Shown here: piece after piece, positions 1-4,251 of the stretch
Numbering within the stretch: position 1 is the first letter of the stretch
How the letters are laid out: the number at the start of each line of letters is the position of its first letter
Source of the DNA: Ruminococcaceae bacterium UBA3451
Lineage (GTDB): Bacteria; Bacillota; Clostridia; Oscillospirales; Acutalibacteraceae
Assembly: GCA_002378845.1 (NCBI GenBank)
Contig: DFRY01000060.1
Location: forward strand, 15,174-21,095
Length of the DNA: 5,922 bases
Reading direction: 5' to 3'
Notes under the pieces: generated by a model
Seen by the model: only the letters and a program-made list of their open reading frames with translations
What the model was told of the DNA's origin: nothing
Databases searched by the model: none
Position numbers and translations under genes: made by a program

Positions 1-550
1 TGAGGTCGGCGGCAAGGTTGCCGGGGTGGCGGTTTAAAATCATCCCTTCGGTAAACGCGCCGCGGCAGCGTTCGTAATCCTCTTCGTTCCGAAAAATAAA
101 ATCCATCATGTTGGCCTGAACTTCTTCCGGTTCCCATTGGTTACTTAAAAAATCATCGAAACCGTACAGGTAGTTCAGCTTTTTTATGTATTCCTGCGGA
201 AGGTTGCGCCCCCAGGCGCGGTCCTTGCCAATAAAGGTATAGCTGCACCCGAACGAATCGAAGTGCCGCATCAGTTCGGCGACCTTTTCGGTGGGGAACG
301 GAAGGTCGTAAATGGTGGTACCGTCAAATACAACATGCGTTCCGTTCATGGCGACAAAGCTGGTAAAGTAACCCGGGAAAAACTTATGGATGAATGATTC
401 CTGGCGGCCGGAGCACACGGCGATGCGGTGGCCGTTCTTTTTCAGCAGGTCAAGCGCTTCCAGCGTGCTGGGCGGCGTGTAAAAATAGCTGCCGTCTTTC
501 GTGCCGAGAAGGGTTCCGTCTATATCGAAAAATATGGTCTTTTTGTTCAT
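1..550 (-). CDS. HAD-superfamily (Cof-type, IIB) hydrolase, 3' end outside window
   Basis: The start codon is ATG at 550 (minus strand), preceded by a good ribosome binding site, AGAAGGAG, at 557-564. About 183 codons are visible with no stop, so the C-terminus lies beyond base 1. The N-terminus MNKKTIFFDIDGTLLG contains HAD motif I (DxDGT; nucleophile D9 and acid/base D11). Motif II follows as CSGR (S47-R49), and residues 67-71 read AMNGT, as in Cof-type phosphatases. The catalytic Lys and the final Asp motif of the core lie in or beyond the missing part. Members of this family are cytosolic, Mg-dependent phosphatases of sugar phosphates, nucleotides or flavin phosphates. The substrate cannot be told from sequence. 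The gene diverges from spoVAE with only 63 bases between starts. The family call is secure; a functional link to sporulation is not indicated. Confidence 0.92.
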   Translation of the reverse strand, partial: MNKKTIFFDIDGTLLGTKDGSYFYTPPSTLEALDLLKKNGHRIAVCSGRQESFIHKFFPGYFTSFVAMNGTHVVFDGTTIYDLPFPTEKVAELMRHFDSFGCSYTFIGKDRAWGRNLPQEYIKKLNYLYGFDDFLSNQWEPEEVQANMMDFIFRNEEDYERCRGAFTEGMILNRHPGNLAADL

Positions 551-556
551 TTGAAA

Positions 557-564
557 CTCCTTCT
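557..564 (-). promoter_or_regulatory. Ribosome binding site of the HAD hydrolase
   Basis: The minus-strand sequence AGAAGGAG lies 6 bases upstream of the ATG at 550. It fixes the start of the HAD hydrolase directly before the DIDGT-containing N-terminus. Confidence 0.75.
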
Positions 565-601
565 AATGTATATCTTTCCCAGAAGCGGCGAAACTAAAAT
601 T

Positions 602-607
602 GAGGTG
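602..607 (+). promoter_or_regulatory. Ribosome binding site that decides the spoVAE start
   Basis: GAGGTG lies 6 bases before GTG 614. The in-frame GTG at 605 is part of this site, so it cannot be the start. The open frame continues upstream past 428, but that stretch is antisense to the HAD gene. The start at 614 gives the N-terminus MEYVWAFVVGG that is expected for SpoVAE. Confidence 0.75.
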
Positions 608-613
608 AAAGAT

Positions 614-970
614 GTGGAATATGTATGGGCGTTTGTCGTCGGCGGCGCAATTTGTGTGGTGGGTCAGGTGTTGATCGACTTCACGAAAATGACGCCGGCG
701 CGCATATTGGTGCTCTTTGTTACGTTGGGCGTTGCGCTGACCGGGTTAGGGCTGTACGAGCCGCTTGTAAAATTTGCCGGCGCGGGCGCCACGGTTCCGC
801 TGACCGGATTTGGCTACCTGATGGCAAAAGGTACGATGGAGGCCGTTCAGGCACACGGGCTGCTGGGCGTATTTTCCGGCGGGGTGGCGGCAAGTGCCGC
901 GGGAATTGCGGCAGCAGTGTTCTTCGGATATGTTGCCGCGCTGGTATCGAAATCGGGAGATAAAAGCTAG
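614..970 (+). CDS. spoVAE: Stage V sporulation protein AE (SpoVAE)
   Basis: This is a 118-residue integral membrane protein of the SpoVAC/SpoVAEb family. It is a subunit of the spore inner-membrane SpoVA channel, which moves Ca-dipicolinic acid into the forespore and releases it in germination. The start is GTG 614. Signatures are the N-terminal VVGGAICVVGQVLID (8-22), TKMTPARILV (24-33), and the highly typical FAGAGATVPLTGFGY (54-68). Three or four hydrophobic segments are visible, at about 3-22, 30-48, 55-70 and 83-112. TKMTPARI separates it from the paralogous SpoVAC. SpoVA genes usually sit together as spoVAC-spoVAD-spoVAE; here the gene stands alone, between a divergent HAD hydrolase and a convergent small gene. 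No convincing sigma-G promoter could be placed in the 63-base upstream gap. The family call is very secure. Confidence 0.95.
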   Translation: MEYVWAFVVGGAICVVGQVLIDFTKMTPARILVLFVTLGVALTGLGLYEPLVKFAGAGATVPLTGFGYLMAKGTMEAVQAHGLLGVFSGGVAASAAGIAAAVFFGYVAALVSKSGDKS

Positions 971-1006
971 CCGCAGGAACGGGACATAACAGGATACGAA
1001 ACAAAA

Positions 1007-1028
1007 CGGGCAGGTGAATACCTGCCCG
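1007..1028 (-). terminator. Intrinsic terminator of the 50-residue membrane protein gene
   Basis: CGGGCAGGT (1007-1015) and ACCTGCCCG (1020-1028) form a perfect 9-bp GC-rich stem with a 4-base loop. On the minus strand it is followed by TTTTGTTTC, so it works as a terminator for the small minus-strand gene ending at 1053. On the plus strand no U-run follows. It may still help to separate the convergent spoVAE transcript. Confidence 0.85.
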
Positions 1029-1052
1029 CACCATTATGCTTCTGCCGATTTT

Positions 1053-1205
1053 TTATTGAATGGAACAATCGAGGTAGTGCTCAAGTTCCTCTTCGTCCTT
1101 TTTCTTCTTTTCAAAGAACAGAACGACGGCGATGACGGCGGCGGCCACAGCGGCTACTGCAGAAACAACCGACAGAAATATGGCAAATGTATTGTACTTT
1201 TTCAA
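1053..1205 (-). CDS. Small single-span membrane protein, 50 residues, unknown function
   Basis: I do not recognise a named family. TTG at 1205 follows an excellent ribosome binding site, GGAGGTG (1212-1218), at a 6-base spacing, and the stop is at 1053-1055. The protein starts MKKYNTFAIFLSVV and has one Ala/Val-rich membrane span at about 7-31. A charged stretch EKKKKDEEELEHY (32-44) follows, and the protein ends LDCSIQ with a single Cys. The basic residues just after the span and the acidic patch suggest a short cytosolic tail and an outward N-terminus, although topology is inference. A sigma-A-like promoter upstream and a strong terminator 24 bases after the stop make it a complete single-gene unit, which argues that it is a real gene despite its size. 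It is convergent with spoVAE. Confidence 0.82.
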   Translation of the reverse strand: MKKYNTFAIFLSVVSAVAAVAAAVIAVVLFFEKKKKDEEELEHYLDCSIQ

Positions 1206-1211
1206 AACGAG

Positions 1212-1218
1212 CACCTCC
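1212..1218 (-). promoter_or_regulatory. Ribosome binding site of the 50-residue protein
   Basis: The minus-strand GGAGGTG is a near-perfect match to the 16S rRNA 3' end. It lies 6 bases before TTG 1205. It is the main evidence for a TTG start and for translation of this short frame. Confidence 0.8.
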
Positions 1219-1246
1219 GTTTTTGAACATCAGATAGTATAGTCCT

Positions 1247-1275
1247 ATGATAACCAATAATTGCGAAAAAGTCAA
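1247..1275 (-). promoter_or_regulatory. Sigma-A-type promoter of the 50-residue membrane protein gene
   Basis: On the minus strand TTGACT (1270-1275) and TATCAT (1247-1252) are separated by exactly 17 bases. Both are close to the TTGACA/TATAAT consensus. The predicted transcript start lies about 25 bases before the ribosome binding site. A second TATACT just downstream could shift the start. The match suggests vegetative rather than spore-specific expression. Confidence 0.65.
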
Positions 1276-1329
1276 TCACCGGAAATATTTATTCAATCCG
1301 CAGCACCGCAAACTTTTGTAAAAAGTAAA

Positions 1330-1356
1330 AAAGCAGGGCACAAGGCTCTGCTTTTG
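1330..1356 (-). terminator. Hairpin with U-tract, probable rpsT terminator
   Basis: AAAAGCAGGGC (1330-1340) pairs with GCTCTGCTTTT (1346-1356) around a 5-base loop, with one imperfect position (A-C on the minus strand, G-U on the plus strand). The minus-strand transcript continues into a TTTTTT-AC-TTTTT run. The plus side also has TTTT-GC-TTTT. The only upstream gene in either direction is rpsT on the minus strand, about 150 bases away, so it is assigned to rpsT. Confidence 0.7.
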
Positions 1357-1450
1357 CTTTTAAACCACGTATGATTTACTGCCGGAAAACGGCAATAAAG
1401 AGATGTGACACTGTACGCTTGGCACAGACGGCGGCCGCGCACAGAGCGAA

Positions 1451-1509
1451 AATTTCATGCAGGGTCAAAGCATGCATTTATTGCGGTGAGCACGGTTCTG
1501 CATGAAATT
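1451..1509. repeat. Perfect 12-bp inverted repeat abutting the rpsT stop codon
   Basis: AATTTCATGCAG (1451-1462) and CTGCATGAAATT (1498-1509) are exact reverse complements separated by 35 bases. The right arm overlaps the rpsT stop (1508-1510). In the rpsT mRNA it would form a stem-loop directly at the end of the coding region. It lacks a proper U-tract (only TTTT within the arm end), so it is more likely an RNA-stability or processing structure than the terminator. TGCA recurs five times within about 70 bases here. Confidence 0.6.
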
Positions 1510-1771
1510 ATGCATTCGCTGCATTCAGTTTGCGAACGAGTGCAGACTTCTTTCTAGCAGCAGTGTTCTTGTGCAGGATACCCTTTGCAGTAGCCTGGTC
1601 AATCGTTTTGATTGCAACCTTAACAGCTTCCGCTTTGTTTGCATCTCCGCTTTCAACGGCAAGGTTTGCCTTCTTTATATCTGTCTTGAGTCCGGAATTG
1701 ATGGACTTGTTAACCAGAGTCTTTGTTGCGATAACCTTTACGCGCTTTTTCGCTGATTTAATGTTTGGCAT
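1508..1771 (-). CDS. rpsT: 30S ribosomal protein S20
   Basis: This 87-residue protein binds 16S rRNA early in small-subunit assembly. The start MPNIKSAKKRVKV at ATG 1771 is the classic S20 N-terminus, and an ideal ribosome binding site, AAAGGAGGT (1778-1786), precedes it. The C-terminal half contains GILHKNTAARKKSALVRKL (64-82), the conserved basic helix of the family. The composition is strongly basic and Ala/Lys-rich, and the length is normal. The frame is open far upstream (to 2173), but that part is antisense to gpr and is not coding. The gene is divergent from gpr and is read from a clear extended -10 promoter. It is the left end of the conserved rpsT-gpr-spoIIP-lepA neighbourhood. Confidence 0.98.
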   Translation of the reverse strand: MPNIKSAKKRVKVIATKTLVNKSINSGLKTDIKKANLAVESGDANKAEAVKVAIKTIDQATAKGILHKNTAARKKSALVRKLNAANA

Positions 1772-1777
1772 GATTCC

Positions 1778-1786
1778 ACCTCCTTT
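1778..1786 (-). promoter_or_regulatory. Ribosome binding site of rpsT
   Basis: The minus-strand AAAGGAGGT lies 6 bases before ATG 1771. It selects the internal ATG over the much longer open frame that extends into gpr. Confidence 0.85.
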
Positions 1787-1806
1787 GGCGTTGTCACGTA
1801 TCAATA

Positions 1807-1835
1807 ATAATATCATCTGCAAGCTTAAATTGCAA
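1807..1835 (-). promoter_or_regulatory. Sigma-A promoter of rpsT (extended -10)
   Basis: On the minus strand TTGCAA (1830-1835) and TATTAT (1807-1812) are 17 bases apart. TG stands one base before the -10, giving an extended -10 element. The predicted transcript start is about 1800, leaving a leader of roughly 30 bases before the S20 ATG. The -35 lies only about 20-35 bases from the gpr start on the other strand, so the two divergent control regions must overlap. Confidence 0.75.
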
Positions 1836-1857
1836 GTGATTTTCAAAAAAATATGAT

Positions 1858-1862
1858 AGGGG
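1858..1862 (+). promoter_or_regulatory. Ribosome binding site favouring the TTG start of gpr
   Basis: AGGGG lies 8 bases before TTG 1871. The alternative ATG at 1853 is preceded only by an A-run without any G-rich site and would put AGGGG inside the gene. The TTG start also gives the short N-terminus usual in clostridial GPRs. Confidence 0.55.
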
Positions 1863-1870
1863 CTGATTTT

Positions 1871-2689
1871 TTGGTATATCGTACCGATTTGGCACTGGAA
1901 AACACCGAACCAAGCAAACAGGTTCGCCGTGAAGTGGACGATTGCGTCGTTACCCATATTGACGACAGCGGCAATTCTTACATTACCATTGAGGTAAAAG
2001 CGATTTCCGACCATTTGGACAGCGACCACGGCGTGCTTAAACTGATTGTGGAGGAACTGACCCCTCTTCTGCCGGAAAGCGGGCCAGTTCTTGTGGCGGG
2101 GCTTGGCAACCGCGCCATTACGCCGGACGCAATTGGGCCGCTTACCGCGGAAAAAGTAATGGCAACACGGCATATTAAAGGGGAAATCGCACGGGTGACC
2201 GGGCTGGAGGATCTTCGTCCGGTGGCGGTGGTCAGCCCGGGGGTGCTGGGCTGTACCGGAATAGAAGCCGTTGAACTGATTAAAGCACTGGTGCAGAAAA
2301 TAAAACCGGCGGCGGTCATTGCGGTGGACGCGCTTGCTTCGCGCAGCACGGCAAGGCTGGGCTGTACCATTCAGCTTTGCTCCGCAGGTATTTCACCCGG
2401 AGCCGGGGTCGGCAATTCCCGGCCGCAGATTGACGAACAAACACTGGGGATTCCGGTCATCGGCATGGGCATTCCCACTGTCGTGGATGCCGAAACCCTT
2501 GCGGCGGACCTGCTTGGCGGGGAGCTGCACGAAGAAAAAGAAAAAGTGGAGCCGCGCGGTGCGGTTATGATGGTTACGCCGCGGGAAATCGACCTGATTA
2601 TTTCACGCGGTGCGCGGCTGATTGCTATGGGAATCAACCTTGCGCTGAACCCCAGCCTTTCCCTGGAGGATTTTGAAGAGTTGACATAA
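1871..2689 (+). CDS. gpr: Germination protease GPR
   Basis: GPR is the forespore endopeptidase that begins degradation of small acid-soluble DNA-binding spore proteins at germination. It belongs to family A25, whose two essential Asp residues are thought to be catalytic. From TTG 1871 the protein has 272 residues; ATG 1853 would add six. Conserved blocks are YRTDLALE (3-10), GLGNRAITPDAIGP (77-90, D86), VAVVSPGVLGCTGIE (118-132), AVIAVDALASRS (148-159, D153), AGISPGAGVGNSRP (172-185), GIPTVVDAETLAAD (200-213), and the C-terminal VTPREIDLIISR. D86 and D153 line up with the proposed catalytic Asp pair. The protein is shorter than the Bacillus enzyme (about 370): the loop before MMVTPRE is much reduced and the propeptide is very short. 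No forespore promoter was recognised. It diverges from rpsT and is followed by spoIIP, as in Bacillus. Confidence 0.96.
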   Translation: MVYRTDLALENTEPSKQVRREVDDCVVTHIDDSGNSYITIEVKAISDHLDSDHGVLKLIVEELTPLLPESGPVLVAGLGNRAITPDAIGPLTAEKVMATRHIKGEIARVTGLEDLRPVAVVSPGVLGCTGIEAVELIKALVQKIKPAAVIAVDALASRSTARLGCTIQLCSAGISPGAGVGNSRPQIDEQTLGIPVIGMGIPTVVDAETLAADLLGGELHEEKEKVEPRGAVMMVTPREIDLIISRGARLIAMGINLALNPSLSLEDFEELT

Positions 2690-2864
2690 ATAAGAAAGAT
2701 TCTTCAGAGCAGACTTTTTGAAAAGCATCATGAAACTCGGCTTACCCGCATAAAATTTCATACAGGTTGTTGTATTGCCAAAACCGGTACGAGCAATTTG
2801 GCCGAACTGTGGAATACGGCAAATATTCCCTGAGCGGATCAGTAATGATTTTATGGGGGCAAAT
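2690..2864 (+). other. gpr-spoIIP intergenic region
   Basis: This stretch of 175 bases has no convincing gene and no strong terminator. CATACAGG at 2759-2766 resembles a sigma-E -10 element (CATACANT) but has no good -35 partner, so a mother-cell promoter for spoIIP is possible but unproven. The spoIIP frame is open from TTG 2775, but this upstream part has no ribosome binding site and does not look like SpoIIP. Confidence 0.4.
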
Positions 2865-3977
2865 ATGAGCAGATGGACACAGAAGGCGGCGGGAGTTTGT
2901 TCCGCCGCGCTGGTGCTTGTGGCGGTTGTGTGCGCGGCCGGCCGCCTGCCGGCAGTTGCGGCGCAGAATACAGCGATGGCCGCCGCGGGGTTTATTCTTC
3001 CCGGCGGCGCAAAGGACGCGATTTTGTCTGACTATTTGGAGGAAGACGAGGAAGACAACGCGCCGGAGGGCAGTGCTGCGCCTGAAATGGACAGCCAGCC
3101 CCAGGCCGAGGCGTCATCAACTCTTCCCGGCTCTGAGCCGCCGTCAAGTCTGCCGCCCGGTTCTTCCGCTGCTTCGTCCTCTGTTTCCGCTTCCAGTACC
3201 CCGCCCGCTTCCACATCGCTTCCCGCCGGAGTGCAGGAGGTGGCCCTTGCAAACGCGGGCGTCCAGTATAAAAACATCTGGGTAAAAAACTATAATAAAA
3301 ACCACGGCATCGACATTCCCGCCGAGCTTGCAAAGCAGCCGGCCATTAAAATTATCAAAAACTCCACTCCTCAGGTGCTCATTTATCATACGCACACCAC
3401 CGAAGCGTTTTTGGGCGACACGCGCAGCCAGGATTCTTCCCGGAATGTGGTCGCTGTGGGCGAGCAGATTGCCGCGCAGCTGAAAGCGGCGGGCATCAAT
3501 GTGGTGCACGATACTACCATGCACGATTATCCCAGTTATAACGGTTCGTATGACCGTTCGAAGGTCACAGTGCTGAATAATCTGAAAAAATATCCGGGGC
3601 TGCAGGTTACGCTCGACATTCACCGCGACGCCATGGGTTCCGCGGACGGAACGCGGATTAAGCCCACTGCGGTAATCAACGGCCAGAAGGCGGCGCAGCT
3701 TATGATTATTTCCGGCTGCGACGACGACGGTACCCTGGGCTTCCCGAACTGGGAATACAACCTGCGGTTTTCCCTGCGGCTGCAGAAGTCGCTTTCGGAA
3801 ATGTACCCCGGCCTTGCGCGGCCGCTGGATTTTGCCGCCAAAAAATACAATGAAAACCTGACGAAAGGTTCGCTGCTGATTGAAATCGGAACCGAGGTCA
3901 ACACGTTGGATGAAGTAAAACGCACCGGCGAATATTTGGGGAAGGCGCTGGTGGATACCTTAAACCAGCTGACCTGA
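2865..3977 (+). CDS. spoIIP: Stage II sporulation protein P (SpoIIP), peptidoglycan amidase/endopeptidase
   Basis: SpoIIP is the membrane-anchored cell-wall hydrolase of the SpoIID-SpoIIM-SpoIIP engulfment machine. It cuts stem peptides and cross-links so that SpoIID can act. ATG 2865 follows a G-run (2855-2859) at 5 bases and gives 370 residues. A signal-anchor spans about 8-34. A long Ser/Pro/Glu-rich linker follows, with an acidic patch EEDEED (59-64) and a Ser-rich stretch (84-121). The catalytic domain spans 165-370: VLIYHTHTTEAF (171-182) with the metal-binding HxHxxE, a Tyr/Asp-rich block DYPSYNGSYDRSK, LDIHRDAM (250-257) with the second His, GFPNWEYNLRFSLRLQ (292-307), and LLIEIGTEVNTLDE (337-350) with the catalytic Glu region. 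These are hallmark features of the family. Sigma-E control is known in Bacillus. Downstream genes start 22 bases later and are probably co-transcribed. Confidence 0.97.
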   Translation: MSRWTQKAAGVCSAALVLVAVVCAAGRLPAVAAQNTAMAAAGFILPGGAKDAILSDYLEEDEEDNAPEGSAAPEMDSQPQAEASSTLPGSEPPSSLPPGSSAASSSVSASSTPPASTSLPAGVQEVALANAGVQYKNIWVKNYNKNHGIDIPAELAKQPAIKIIKNSTPQVLIYHTHTTEAFLGDTRSQDSSRNVVAVGEQIAAQLKAAGINVVHDTTMHDYPSYNGSYDRSKVTVLNNLKKYPGLQVTLDIHRDAMGSADGTRIKPTAVINGQKAAQLMIISGCDDDGTLGFPNWEYNLRFSLRLQKSLSEMYPGLARPLDFAAKKYNENLTKGSLLIEIGTEVNTLDEVKRTGEYLGKALVDTLNQLT

Positions 3978-3999
3978 AGCCGGAAAAGGAAGTGAAAAA

Positions 4000-4251
4000 A
4001 TGAGGAGAAGAAATCGAAGAATTTTCTTTGCGGCATTTTTCGGTACGCTTTGCGTATTTGCCCTGTTATTCGGGCTGACGGAGGTAGATGTGAATTCCCG
4101 CAGAATCGGTTTTGGCGACGATAAAACACTGGTTTACCAAATTACCGGTAAAACTTGGCAGGAATCTTGCAATACGATGAAAGTATGGTATAATGATTTT
4201 ATATCATTACTGACGGAAAAGGACGTGAAAAGTGCCAATGAAGCAACATAA
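4000..4251 (+). CDS. Small membrane protein in the yqxA position, 83 residues, unknown function
   Basis: I recognise no family. ATG 4000 is preceded by AAAGGAAGTG (3985-3994), and the gene starts 22 bases after spoIIP, so it is probably in the same transcript. The N-terminus MRRRNRRIFFAAFF is strongly basic and leads into one membrane span (about 8-26), which predicts the N-terminus inside and residues 27-83 outside. The outer part contains a charged, moderately hydrophobic region (40-75) with one Cys (C57) and an aromatic-rich stretch VWYNDF (62-67). In Bacillus subtilis the same slot between spoIIP and lepA holds yqxA, a small protein of similar layout. Whether the two are homologous cannot be judged by eye. 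The last 20 bases overlap the next gene, and a promoter for that gene lies inside codons 56-65. Confidence 0.75.
   Translation: MRRRNRRIFFAAFFGTLCVFALLFGLTEVDVNSRRIGFGDDKTLVYQITGKTWQESCNTMKVWYNDFISLLTEKDVKSANEAT
4167..4194 (+). promoter_or_regulatory. Internal sigma-A promoter for the Ser-rich membrane protein gene
   Basis: TTGCAA (4167-4172) and TATAAT (4189-4194) are separated by 16 bases, with TG one base before the -10 (extended -10). It lies inside the 83-residue gene and would start transcription near 4201, about 30 bases before GTG 4232. The 12-mer GTATGGTATAAT (4183-4194) is repeated exactly in the lepA promoter. Confidence 0.6.
4218..4223 (+). promoter_or_regulatory. Ribosome binding site selecting GTG 4232
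   Basis: AAAGGA is 8 bases before GTG 4232 but 14 before ATG 4238. Spacing therefore favours the GTG start, which makes the gene overlap its upstream neighbour by 20 bases. Confidence 0.6.

Larger units (their letters stand above)
1206..1507. other. 302-base region without a gene, between the small membrane protein gene and rpsT
   Basis: No credible coding region is seen on either strand. From left to right it holds the ribosome binding site (1212-1218) and promoter (1247-1275) of the small minus-strand gene, a hairpin with U-tract (1330-1356) that probably ends rpsT, and a 12-bp inverted repeat (1451-1509) abutting the rpsT stop. The roughly 90 bases between the two hairpins would be the rpsT 3' untranslated region; nothing identifiable was found in them. 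Confidence 0.6.

Noticed and set aside
428..613. N-terminal extension of the spoVAE frame back to 428
   Set aside because: It overlaps the HAD gene in antisense, has no ribosome binding site, and does not resemble SpoVAE. GTG 614 has a good site and the expected N-terminus.
541..613. Forespore sigma-G promoter for spoVAE
   Set aside because: AT-rich fragments such as TTGAAA and TAATGTATA exist but no -35/-10 pair with acceptable sequence and spacing could be made.
1007..1028. Terminator for spoVAE on the plus strand
   Set aside because: The stem is perfect, but the plus-strand bases after it (CACCATTATG) contain no U-run. The orientation fits the minus-strand gene.
1772..2173. Long upstream extension of the rpsT frame
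   Set aside because: S20 starts at MPNIKSAKK with an ideal ribosome binding site. The upstream part is antisense to gpr.
2752..2766. Near-repeat of AAAATTTCATGCAGG (1449-1463) as AAAATTTCATACAGG (2752-2766)
   Set aside because: Fourteen of fifteen bases match, but about one such pair is expected by chance in a window of this size on two strands, and no common context was found.
2775..2864. TTG start at 2775 that would extend SpoIIP by 30 residues
   Set aside because: There is no ribosome binding site, the added residues do not look like a signal sequence, and ATG 2865 begins a proper signal-anchor after a G-run.
3032..3623. Long minus-strand open frames across spoIIP
   Set aside because: They are antisense to a gene with full SpoIIP motifs, have no plausible ribosome binding sites or recognisable products, and reflect the GC-rich codon pattern.
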